Positions 25,415-33,550 of a stretch of 64,000 bases of DNA are shown here, in pieces. A program made the translations under genes and the position numbers. Where the stretch lies: positions 25,970 through 89,969 of the forward strand of contig NZ_FOOR01000013.1 in NCBI RefSeq assembly GCF_900113255.1, given 5' to 3'. This stretch comes from Novosphingobium sp. CF614. GTDB lineage: Bacteria > Pseudomonadota > Alphaproteobacteria > Sphingomonadales > Sphingomonadaceae. Positions within the stretch are counted from its first letter, which is position 1. Every line of letters begins with the position of its first letter. The notes under the pieces were generated by a model. It saw only the letters and a program-made list of their open reading frames with translations, did not search any database and was not told the DNA's origin.

Positions 25415-26509
25415 TCAGCCCAGCAGGCGCGGGATCGCGATCGAGCGGATGTCGAAGCGTCCGTCCGCGTGTTCGGCCTTGCCGCCGCGCGGCGCGGCGC
25501 GGTGCTGCACCACGCCGTTCTTGCCGAAGCCGGGCACCACCGGACGACCCGCGTCCCGGCTGAGCCAGAGGCGCAGCAGGTGGCGGCGGCGCTGCGGTTC
25601 CGGATAGTCATGGAACGTCGTGCGGGCGTGCAGCGCCGCATAGTTGGACAGCCACTGAATGTCGCCGGGGCGGAAATCCATTGCGATGGCCACGCCCGGC
25701 TCATAAGTGATCTCGTCGAAGAGGTTCAGCACTTCGACCTGCCCGGCGCTGAGCCGGGGCACTTCGGGATAGTCCTGCGCGGTGAGGATATAGAGAGACC
25801 CGGCATACATGGAGAAGACCCCGTCCACCAGGCTGACGATCGGCGACGTGTAGGTATTGGCGGGCGCCTCGTGATCCTGCCGCCGCCAGTCCCAGTGGAA
25901 CGGCTGGAGCAGCAGCGGCGCTAGATCGGGCCGGCGCCGCAATATCTCATTGTAGATCGCCGCGCCCGACACGAGGCAGGACGTGCCCCCTTCCATCGCC
26001 GGCCGCAGGCACATCAGCGCCACGATGTCGGAACTGTCGGAATGATAGACCAGCTTGTCGCGGACCTTGGACGAAAGCGCGCTGGGATCGTCCATCGTCT
26101 TGTCCGACGTGGCGTAGACATGGTCGATCAGGTCGCCCATCTCGTTCTGGCGGATGGGATCGCCCATGTGGAGCCCAAGGATATAGTAGATGGCGGCCGA
26201 CAGGACGTCCGAATAGAGATGCGTGCGCAGGCCCCGCACCAGCACGAAGCCCCGGCCATAATCGACATCCCGCCCCCATTCCGCGACCGCATCGGCGCAG
26301 GCCGAAAGCGGATAGTCCCCCGCCCGCACGGTCCTGAGATCGGGATCATCCCCGACGAACCGGGTGCCGAGCGCCTCCAGCTCCGCCACTTGTCCTTCGG
26401 AGAGATGGTAGATCCATTCGCCCGAGCGGACGAGTTGGTCGCCGGTCCAGGCCGCTGCGGTCGTGACGGGGGGCAGCGCGTGGGTCGCGGCGGGCGCGAG
26501 AGTGGACAT
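25415..26509 (-). CDS. TauD/TfdA-like Fe(II)/2-oxoglutarate dioxygenase, second copy
   Basis: A 364-residue TauD-superfamily oxygenase. The metal triad is H156-x-D158 (LVYHSDSSDIV) and H294 (SNYAALHARTTF), followed by an Arg-rich segment (QRRRHLLRLW) holding the 2-oxoglutarate-binding arginine. It is about 90 residues longer than classical TauD, mostly at the N-terminus, like the gamma-butyrobetaine-hydroxylase-like branch. The start is ATG at 26509, with GGAAGG upstream. It is convergent with the SDR gene (27-bp gap) and divergent from a small basic protein gene. Two unrelated members of this family within 10 kb suggest at least two oxidative steps or two substrates. Confidence 0.9.
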   Translation of the reverse strand: MSTLAPAATHALPPVTTAAAWTGDQLVRSGEWIYHLSEGQVAELEALGTRFVGDDPDLRTVRAGDYPLSACADAVAEWGRDVDYGRGFVLVRGLRTHLYSDVLSAAIYYILGLHMGDPIRQNEMGDLIDHVYATSDKTMDDPSALSSKVRDKLVYHSDSSDIVALMCLRPAMEGGTSCLVSGAAIYNEILRRRPDLAPLLLQPFHWDWRRQDHEAPANTYTSPIVSLVDGVFSMYAGSLYILTAQDYPEVPRLSAGQVEVLNLFDEITYEPGVAIAMDFRPGDIQWLSNYAALHARTTFHDYPEPQRRRHLLRLWLSRDAGRPVVPGFGKNGVVQHRAAPRGGKAEHADGRFDIRSIAIPRLLG

Positions 26510-26793
26510 GAAAAGACCTTCCGCTGGGATCGACGGCGGCAGGTTACGCCATGCCGGTGCCCGGCACTTGACGGTCGGTGCCGAAAGACTTTCCGCCCCG
26601 CGAACGACGGAGCCCGAGATCCGATCCCAACACCTTTCTTCGTCATCCAGGCGAGGAGGGCCCGTTTCGGTTCGAAGCGTGCGGCGGCAGCGGCATGCCG
26701 TTGGCCGCTGGCCGGCCTGGTGGAACCGGCACGGGGGCTCGTGCACTGTACTTGGAGGAGGGCCGGAAAGGACCCGATCATCGGAGAACAGCC

Positions 26794-27087
26794 ATGCCAA
26801 GAGGCGACAAGGATCGTTACACCGACAAGCAGAAGCGCAAGGCCGAGCACATCGAGGAAGGCTACGAGAAGCGCGGCGTCAGCCACGAGGAAGCGGAACG
26901 GCGCGCCTGGGCCACCGTGAACCGGGAATCGGGCGGCGGCAACAAGTCCGGCTCCGGCCGGGGAACGCCGGACACCCATGTATCCTCCTCGCGCGGCGGC
27001 AGGGCGCACAAGTCCGGCTCGCCGGAACAGCGTTCGGCCGCCGCTCGCAAGGGCTGGGAAACCCGCCGCAAGCACGAAATCGCCTGA
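26794..27087 (+). CDS. Small basic KGG/plasmid-stabilisation-like protein
   Basis: A 97-residue hydrophilic, highly charged protein beginning MPRGDKDRYTDKQKRKAEH. An acidic-basic helical first half is followed by Gly/Ser-rich repeats (GGGNKSGSGRG, SSSRGGRAHKSGS) and a final AAARKGWETRRK. Proteins of this look are often annotated plasmid stabilisation or KGG-type stress proteins, but experimental support is thin. The repeated GG/KSGS segments suggest a disordered, nucleic-acid-binding or desiccation-protective role. The start is ATG at 26794, preceded by CGGAGAA. It marks the right edge of the catabolic region and has no obvious link to it. Confidence 0.75.
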   Translation: MPRGDKDRYTDKQKRKAEHIEEGYEKRGVSHEEAERRAWATVNRESGGGNKSGSGRGTPDTHVSSSRGGRAHKSGSPEQRSAAARKGWETRRKHEIA

Positions 27088-27330
27088 GCGCGCCCCGGAA
27101 ATACCGGGTTGCGGTGATCGCAGCCCGCGAGGCCCTGTCTCCCTTCAGGGGGGGTGGGAGTGGGAATACGCGGCGCGCCGATGCCCTCTCCCGGCTGCGG
27201 CCAAGCGGCGGGCCGCCATGGCTGTGCGCATTTGTTGCAGCGGTTTCGCCAAGCCTGAGAAATTTTGAAATCCGCCGGAAATCCGATGCCCCTAGCCCAC
27301 CATGACGGGAGCATTGGAATGGAGACGGCA

Positions 27331-28485
27331 ATGTATCAACCGACGGGCGATCCACGCGCCGATCCGGCTTCCGCCGCGATGACGGACGATCGCATGGGAT
27401 TCGCCCCTGCTCACCGCTTCGACCCGATCGCCGCATCACATGTTCACCCCTGCCGGCATAAGTCCGGCTTGAACAACGCCGCGACCGGGCCGATCGTTCA
27501 CGTCGGCTACCACAAGACCGGGACGACCTGGTTTCAGGAAAGCTTCTATCCGGCCGTGCGCAACCGGACCTACCGTTCGCGCCTGGCCGCCCGCGCGGCG
27601 CTTCTCGACGTCGGCGCGCTGCACTTCGATCCGGCGGCCGCGCGCGCCGCGCTCGGGGACGATCTCGAGCGCATGGTGCTCTGCGAGGAAAATCTGAGCG
27701 GCGGGCTGCACAATGGCGGGCTCGCGGGCAACCTTTCGAAGGACGTGGCCTGTCGAATCCGCGCGGCCCTGCCCGGCGCCCAGATCGTGATCTTCGTGCG
27801 CGATCCCTGCTCCGCTATCGCCTCGGCTTACCTGCAATACCTAAAGGGCGGCGGCACTTATTCCGTGCGGCGCTATCTCTTCGGGCGAAAACGCCTGTCT
27901 CCGGCCGCGCCCGAACGCGATGAAGCGCCCGGCTTTCGCCTTGAACACTTCGACTATGCCCGCCTTATCGCCCATTATGACGCGCTGTTCGGCGAGGAGC
28001 GCGTCCACGTCTTTCGCTATGAGGACTTCCGGGCCGACCGACGCGGCTTCGTGGCCGCCTATGCGGCGCGTTTCGGCCTGGAGGTCGACCTGGACAGGCT
28101 CGATTGGTCGGTCCGCAACCCTTCGCCCAGCCGCCTGCTGGTTGCGCTGCTGCGCGCGGCAAACATGTTCACGCGCCGCGCGGTGGCCGACAAGTCCTGG
28201 CTGATGCACGTGCCAGGCTGGTACAAGCTGAGCCGCCAATTGCTGCGCCGGGCCAATGCCTGCGGGCGGTTCGGCAGGCCGCTGGGCACGCACGACATTC
28301 TCGACGAAGCGACTCATGCGCGTCTTGCGGAATACTATCGGCCCTGCTCGCGGGCCCTCGATGCGCGCATCGCGCGCCAGGCCGCCACCGCATCGGCGGT
28401 GCCCCAACCCTTGCGGCGAAGCTCGGGACCGCGCTCTTTCGCCCTCTTGCCCCTTGCGCGCGAATCGCTAGAGAGGGGACTGTGA
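27331..28485 (+). CDS. Sulfotransferase-family protein
   Basis: A 384-residue PAPS-dependent sulfotransferase-like protein. The 5'-phosphosulfate loop is visible as [13 protein letters not shown] (K62). The 3'-phosphate site is [15 protein letters not shown] (R157, S161). A later [12 protein letters not shown] is also typical of this fold. Such enzymes add sulfate to sugars, lipids or polysaccharides. The first 50 residues are low in order and poorly conserved. ATG at 27331 was chosen because GGAGACGGCA precedes it; ATGs at 27286 and 27319 and a TTG at 27265 are in frame. It lies between unrelated genes, about 5 kb from the exopolysaccharide cluster, so sulfation of that polymer is possible but unproven. 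Confidence 0.82.
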   Translation: MYQPTGDPRADPASAAMTDDRMGFAPAHRFDPIAASHVHPCRHKSGLNNAATGPIVHVGYHKTGTTWFQESFYPAVRNRTYRSRLAARAALLDVGALHFDPAAARAALGDDLERMVLCEENLSGGLHNGGLAGNLSKDVACRIRAALPGAQIVIFVRDPCSAIASAYLQYLKGGGTYSVRRYLFGRKRLSPAAPERDEAPGFRLEHFDYARLIAHYDALFGEERVHVFRYEDFRADRRGFVAAYAARFGLEVDLDRLDWSVRNPSPSRLLVALLRAANMFTRRAVADKSWLMHVPGWYKLSRQLLRRANACGRFGRPLGTHDILDEATHARLAEYYRPCSRALDARIARQAATASAVPQPLRRSSGPRSFALLPLARESLERGL

Positions 28486-28525
28486 CGCGGCTCATGCCGC
28501 AGTGCAGTATGACAGGGATAGATCG

Positions 28526-29308
28526 ATGGCGACCTTCACGCTTCCGGCCAACAGCAAGATCAAGAAGCAGGGCAAAGTCCACAAGGCGGAAGGCGCCAAG
28601 CGGGTCAAGAAGTTCACCGTCTACCGCTATGATCCCGACTCGGGCGAAAACCCCCGCTACGACACCTTCGAGATCGACCTCGACAATTGCGGCCCGATGG
28701 TGCTCGACGCGCTCATCAAGATGAAGAGCGAGGCCGACCCGACGCTGACGTTCCGCCGTTCCTGCCGCGAAGGCATCTGCGGCTCGTGCGCGATGAACAT
28801 GAACGGCGCGAACGGCCTCGCCTGCACCACCGCGATCGAGGATCTCAAGGGCGACATCCGCATCACCCCGCTGCCCAGCATGGACGTGATAAAGGACCTC
28901 GTGCCCGATTTCACGCATTTCTACGCCCAGTACGCCTCGATCCGCCCCTGGCTGCAAACGGTCTCCACCACGCCCTCGGGCAAGGAGCGCCTGCAATCGC
29001 CCGAACAGCGCGAGAAGCTTGACGGCCTCTACGAATGCATCCTGTGCGCCTGCTGCTCGACCTCGTGCCCCAGCTACTGGTGGAATTCGGACAAGTTCCT
29101 CGGCCCGGCGATTCTGCTCCAGGCCTACCGCTGGCTGGCCGACAGCCGCGACGAGATGACCGGCGAGCGGCTCGACGAGCTGGAGGATCCCTTCCGCCTC
29201 TATCGCTGCCACACCATCATGAACTGCGCCAACGTCTGCCCCAAGGGCCTGTCGCCGGCGCGCGCGATCGCCGAAATCAAAAAGATGCAGGCGGAACGCC
29301 AGGTCTGA
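28526..29308 (+). CDS. sdhB: Succinate dehydrogenase iron-sulfur subunit
   Basis: A 260-residue SdhB, the electron-transfer subunit of complex II in the inner membrane. All three clusters can be read: [2Fe-2S] from C80, C85, C88 and C100 ([12 protein letters not shown]), [4Fe-4S] from C171, C174, C177 and C181, and [3Fe-4S] from C228, C234 and C238 ([14 protein letters not shown]). Trp at WWNSDK near the quinone site is kept. ATG at 26 bases beyond the first in-frame candidate start, at 28526, is the natural family start. Oddly, sdhC, sdhD and sdhA are not upstream; a sulfotransferase gene is there instead. zapE follows 86 bp downstream, a pairing seen in related genomes. Confidence 0.96.
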   Translation: MATFTLPANSKIKKQGKVHKAEGAKRVKKFTVYRYDPDSGENPRYDTFEIDLDNCGPMVLDALIKMKSEADPTLTFRRSCREGICGSCAMNMNGANGLACTTAIEDLKGDIRITPLPSMDVIKDLVPDFTHFYAQYASIRPWLQTVSTTPSGKERLQSPEQREKLDGLYECILCACCSTSCPSYWWNSDKFLGPAILLQAYRWLADSRDEMTGERLDELEDPFRLYRCHTIMNCANVCPKGLSPARAIAEIKKMQAERQV

Positions 29309-29394
29309 GCCGGATATCGGGTGAGGCGAACCGGTGAACTCGTCCGCGAGCGGGGCACTGGCCATCCCTCCCGGGACCGCCTAGCCGCGCCGCG

Positions 29395-30510
29395 ATGACT
29401 GCGATGCTCGAACGATACGAAGCGCTGGTCGCGACGGGCGAGTTGCGGCCCGATCCCGAACAGGCGGCGGCGGCCGAGCGCCTGAGCCAGCTTCAGCGCG
29501 AACTCTACAAGGCTTCCTCGTCCACCGGGCTGATCGGCAAGCTGCTGGGCAAGAAGCCGGTGCCGCCGCGCGGCATCTACATGTGGGGCGGCGTCGGGCG
29601 CGGCAAGTCGATGCTGATGGACCTGTTCGTCCAGACGCTCGACATGGCCGAAAAGCGCCGCATCCATTTCCACGCCTTCATGCTGGAAGTCCACGCCCTG
29701 CTGCGGGAAGAGCGCAAGAAGGAAACCGGGGATCCGATCCCGCCGGTCGCCGCCGCCCTCGCCCGCAACGTGCGGTGCCTCGCGTTCGACGAGATGGTCG
29801 TCAACAACTCGGCCGACGCGATGATAATGAGCCGGCTGTTCACGCACCTGATCGTCAACGAAGGCGTGACGATCGTCACCACCTCGAACCGCGCCCCTTC
29901 CCAGCTCTATAAGGACGGGCTCAACCGCGAGCATTTCCTGCCGTTCATCGCGCTGATCGAACGGGAACTGGACGTGCTCACGCTCAACGGGCCGACCGAC
30001 TACCGCCTGCAGCGCCTGGGCGGCATGGCCACGTGGCACCTGCCGCTTGGCGAACACGCCACCGAGCAGGCGCGCGAAGCCTTTTATCGCCTGACGGACT
30101 ATCCGCCGGAGGACAGCGAACACGTGCCATCCGCCGAACTGGACGTGGGCGGCGGGCGCATGCTCCATGTTCCCAAGAGCCTCAAGGGCGTGGGCGCTTT
30201 CAGCTTCAAACGGCTATGCGGAGAAGCGCGCGGCGCCGCCGACTACCTGGCGATCGCACGGGCCTACCACTCGGTGATCCTGGTCGGGATACCGAAGATG
30301 GGGCCGGACAAGCGCAACGAAGCCGCGCGTTTCGTGACGCTGATCGATGCGCTGTATGAGAACAAGGTCAAACTGATCGTCGCCGCCGAGGCTGCTCCGG
30401 AAGACCTCTACCAGGCCGGAACCGGACGCTTCGAATTCGAGCGCACCGTCAGCCGCCTCAACGAAATGCAGAGCGCCGACTACCTCGCAAAGGGCCACGG
30501 CGAAGGCTGA
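29395..30510 (+). CDS. zapE: ZapE/AFG1-family ATPase
   Basis: A 371-residue AAA-like ATPase of the ZapE/AFG1 family. Walker A is GGVGRGKS (residues 65-72). The Walker B region is CLAFDEMVVNN, followed by sensor-1-like VTTSNRAP and a conserved late RFVTLIDALYENK. ZapE associates with the division ring in bacteria; AFG1 relatives are linked to respiratory-chain protein quality control, which fits its place after sdhB. ATG at 29395 starts directly before the family N-terminus. A long noncoding region follows, so this is probably the last gene of the sdhB transcript. Confidence 0.93.
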   Translation: MTAMLERYEALVATGELRPDPEQAAAAERLSQLQRELYKASSSTGLIGKLLGKKPVPPRGIYMWGGVGRGKSMLMDLFVQTLDMAEKRRIHFHAFMLEVHALLREERKKETGDPIPPVAAALARNVRCLAFDEMVVNNSADAMIMSRLFTHLIVNEGVTIVTTSNRAPSQLYKDGLNREHFLPFIALIERELDVLTLNGPTDYRLQRLGGMATWHLPLGEHATEQAREAFYRLTDYPPEDSEHVPSAELDVGGGRMLHVPKSLKGVGAFSFKRLCGEARGAADYLAIARAYHSVILVGIPKMGPDKRNEAARFVTLIDALYENKVKLIVAAEAAPEDLYQAGTGRFEFERTVSRLNEMQSADYLAKGHGEG

Positions 30511-30554
30511 TCCCGAATTCTTTTGATCGGTACCCCCTCGTTTCGCCGCCCCGC

Positions 30555-30600
30555 GATGCCGAAGGGAGAAAATGACCCCCTCCGCCAAGGAACCCGGCAC
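30555..30600. repeat. Copy of a GGAGAAAATGA-type intergenic repeat
   Basis: GAAGGGAGAAAATGACCCC followed by CCAAGGAACCCGGCAC closely matches 53634-53685 (GAGGGGAGAAAATGAGTCCC, CCAAGGGACTTGGCA) and 54733-54774 (GAATGGAGAAGATGAGTC, GGGAGACTTGGC). All three copies are intergenic; the latter two follow palindromic repeats. Confidence 0.6.
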
Positions 30601-30776
30601 GATTCGTTAACGAATCCCGAATCGGGTGCGTCTTTCCGCCGTTGCGCCGCCGAACCGCGCGACCAGTATTCGATGCGATCGCGCTGCCTCGATCCGCGAT
30701 AGCAAAGCAAAAAAATAGCGCCTGTTCCGAACAAGGAACGGCGCGACAACAAAATCCATACCATATGACAATAAAG

Positions 30777-30825
30777 AAGCGCTTTTCAAAAGACAGGAGT
30801 TCTTCTGAAAAGCGCTTCAATTTTT
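30777..30825. terminator. Long hairpin with T run, possible terminator
   Basis: AAGCGCTTTTCA (30777-30788) and TGAAAAGCGCTT (30806-30817) are perfectly complementary over 12 bp around a 17-nt loop. TTTTT follows at 30821-30825. It could terminate rightward transcription, although it lies about 270 bp after zapE. Confidence 0.55.
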
Positions 30826-31000
30826 CGCGGTCTACTGCGCCGTAGCGCAGTACTTACCTTGAAGTCAATCAGCTCAAACGCTGCTGCCCCAGTGACCGCC
30901 CCAGAAGTCCTTACGCATTGTCATTCCCCATGTGAACCGCCACGATTTTTCGCGGCTGTCAACATGGATAACAATAGGTTAACGCTTCTTCAAGGAATTT

Positions 31001-33304
31001 TTAACCAGCTTTAAGAACCTTCGGGTGAGCAATGTGCTCGATCAGATCCCGGAATGGGACAGGGCGGCTCAGGTAATACCCCTGGATCACGTCGCACCGC
31101 AGGCGCTTGAGCATCTCCAGCACGGTCGCGGTCTCGACCCCTTCGGCGACCACCGTTCGATCGAGCGAATGCGCCATTTCGATGATCGACTGGACCAGCA
31201 GGAGATCCTCCTTGTTGCTTTCCATCGCCGATATGAACACCTTGTCGATCTTCACTTCGCTGGCGGGCAGATAGCGCAAGTAGTCGATCGTCGCGTTCCC
31301 GGTGCCGAAATCGTCGATCGAAAGGCGCAGCCCCGACTTCACCAGCCGCTGCAGCATCTGGAACGTGCGCGAGCTGCGATCGAGACGGTCGGTTTCCGTG
31401 ATTTCCAGCACCAGCCGGTCAGGCGGCAATCCATGATCGGCCAGGATATCCCCGATCATGCCGGGAAGCCCCGGATTGCGAAGCAGTTGGGCGGAAATGT
31501 TGACCGATACCGTCAGGTCGTATCCCAACCGCGCGAGTTCCACGGCGGCGCCCACGGCTTCGTTGACGACGAACCGGGTTATGCGCTCGATCCGGTGGAA
31601 TTCCTCGGCGATGCGGATGAACTTCTCGGGGCTGATCGGTCCGCGTTCCGGATGAGTCCAGCGCACCAGAGCCTCGGCGCCGCAGATCCGGTTCGATCGG
31701 AGGTCGAGCTTGGGCTGGTAGGCCACCCAGACTTCCCCATTGTCGATCGCGCGATCGAGCGAGGTCAGCAGCGAGATTTCCCACTGTGCTTCATGCTTGC
31801 GGCCGTCGTGCTGGTAGACGAGTTCGTCATTGCGGAGCGCCTCTTCTGCCGATTGCATGGCGCTGGCGACACGGCTCGACAGCGGCCGGTCGAACTCGGA
31901 ATCGACGCCGCAATTGAACGACATGTCGATATCGAGACCGCCGACCTGGATGCCGTTCTGGACGATGCGATGCAGGCCTTCGAGGTTTTCGAAAAGGTCG
32001 AACGTGCTGCGGATATTCGAAAGCCAGACGAACATCCCGCCTTCATGATAGACGATCACGCCTTCATCGCTGATGCGGATGCGCCGGACGATTTCATTGG
32101 CCAGCTGTGCTTCCACATGCTCGGCAAAGCTGCCGATGATCGCCCCGTAATTGCGGATCTTCAACCCGACCAGAATCTGCGGCGAAAGATCATCGATATT
32201 TCGCAAGGCCTGCACGCTGGGCAGGCCGGAACCCGCGTTGATTTCGCCCGCCTCCTCGACGCGGTCGAGATTGCGCATCCGCACGACCGCGACCAACGCG
32301 ACCGCCAACGCTGGTATAACCTCTACGTTTATCCGAACGAAGTCGAACAAAAATGGCGTAGCGGCCAGAGCAAATGCGAGTCCAGCCAGACGGTAAACGT
32401 CCAACGCCCGTCCGCGGCCAAGGCCTGAAATTATCACTGCTAGAACTAGGAAAAATGGAGGAAGCCAGCCAAGTTCCCTGGGCAACCCATGCTTGATAGT
32501 TTCTGCACCGATGGCATGAAAATAGCCGCCAGGCGCGTCGATTCTCTGACCGGGAATGGAGTGGATATCGTTGAACAGTACGGCTGCCGGGATGATTAAG
32601 ACAGTCTTGCCGCGCACCAAGGCCGGATCCATCTGTCCGCGCATGACATCAATGTAACTCAGTTTCGGAAACGATCCGACGCCGATTGAAAAGTCGGGCG
32701 AATATGCCTGACTTGGGTCGCCATCGACCTCAGCCATCTTGGCGGATAGCGATGGAATTCTCCCGATTGGACTATCAGATACCAAAGGAAGTCGCACATT
32801 CAGATTGAATGGGCGATAGTAGATAAGAGATGAAACAACGCCAGAGTAATCACGGAATTTTTTTAGCGGTAATTTACCGGCATAATTACCAGACCTTCCA
32901 TCGGGAGCGGATGAAGCTACTAAAAATACTTTTCCCGGAGCGGATTTTAACTCACTTATGAACTTCTCATCGTCTTCCTGCTTCCCGGCAGCCATGAAGC
33001 CCCGATCAAAGAACACGCGATCAGCCCCAGCAGCAAACAGGCGTGCTAGTACGTCCGCATCGTTCCCGCGATTGACGTCGATCGCTCCCAGTTCATCAAG
33101 GGTCCGATTGTCCTGCTCGACGACGACGATCTTCCCATCGGATCGCTCATCTCGCACGGCCCAGCGCACGCCGCTGAGCACATCCTCGGCCGGCTGGGCA
33201 ATGCCGGTCACACCAACGAGCATGCCCGTCAGCGCCGCCCAGAACACGATGCGGACGCGCGGATTCTTCCAGAATTTGCGTAGCCGAGACCAGAGCTCAG
33301 CCAT
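31001..33304 (-). CDS. CHASE2 - degenerate GGDEF - EAL cyclic-di-GMP phosphodiesterase
   Basis: A 767-residue membrane signalling protein. Order: one transmembrane helix (about residues 18-38), a periplasmic CHASE2 sensor (about 40-265), a cluster of hydrophobic helices (285-345), a degenerate diguanylate cyclase domain (about 375-510) whose active-site loop reads HEGGMFV instead of GGDEF, and an EAL domain. The EAL domain keeps AEALVRW (about residue 542), SVNISAQLL, LEITETD, IDDFGTG, AEGVE and QGYYLSRP, so it should hydrolyse c-di-GMP. ATG at 33304 was preferred to a TTG at 33331. The sensor-encoding half is noticeably more AT-rich than the rest. Lying beside the exopolysaccharide cluster, it may influence polymer production. 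Confidence 0.9.
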   Translation of the reverse strand: MAELWSRLRKFWKNPRVRIVFWAALTGMLVGVTGIAQPAEDVLSGVRWAVRDERSDGKIVVVEQDNRTLDELGAIDVNRGNDADVLARLFAAGADRVFFDRGFMAAGKQEDDEKFISELKSAPGKVFLVASSAPDGRSGNYAGKLPLKKFRDYSGVVSSLIYYRPFNLNVRLPLVSDSPIGRIPSLSAKMAEVDGDPSQAYSPDFSIGVGSFPKLSYIDVMRGQMDPALVRGKTVLIIPAAVLFNDIHSIPGQRIDAPGGYFHAIGAETIKHGLPRELGWLPPFFLVLAVIISGLGRGRALDVYRLAGLAFALAATPFLFDFVRINVEVIPALAVALVAVVRMRNLDRVEEAGEINAGSGLPSVQALRNIDDLSPQILVGLKIRNYGAIIGSFAEHVEAQLANEIVRRIRISDEGVIVYHEGGMFVWLSNIRSTFDLFENLEGLHRIVQNGIQVGGLDIDMSFNCGVDSEFDRPLSSRVASAMQSAEEALRNDELVYQHDGRKHEAQWEISLLTSLDRAIDNGEVWVAYQPKLDLRSNRICGAEALVRWTHPERGPISPEKFIRIAEEFHRIERITRFVVNEAVGAAVELARLGYDLTVSVNISAQLLRNPGLPGMIGDILADHGLPPDRLVLEITETDRLDRSSRTFQMLQRLVKSGLRLSIDDFGTGNATIDYLRYLPASEVKIDKVFISAMESNKEDLLLVQSIIEMAHSLDRTVVAEGVETATVLEMLKRLRCDVIQGYYLSRPVPFRDLIEHIAHPKVLKAG

Positions 33305-33550
33305 GGCGGCACACGCTTTCCGGGCATTCAAGCCATGTCATCCGCCATGTCATCCGGACGTGCGCCATCGCGGCGGAAAACACCCGTTTCTGGTATCGAT
33401 AATGGCAGCGACACTCGTTCATGCACGTCCCGTACTGACGCTTAGGTTCACTGGGTTACGGCAAAGATACTAAGAATCGGTGTAGTTAACACGACGCGTC
33501 TGTCGCAGCGCAGGATGCTCGGCGCCGGTAACCACGACCGTGGCCCGCAT

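Larger units (their letters stand above)
30511..31000. other. Palindrome-rich noncoding region between zapE and the EAL gene
   Basis: Four hundred and ninety bases without a supported gene. It holds a repeat-like segment (30541-30600), a perfect 16-bp palindrome GATTCGTTAACGAATC (30601-30616) touching CCCGAATCGGG (30616-30626), a large hairpin (30777-30817), and a short stem CTGCGC/GCGCAG (30835-30850). The DNA is more AT-rich than its surroundings. A small RNA is possible but not demonstrable from sequence. Confidence 0.6.
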
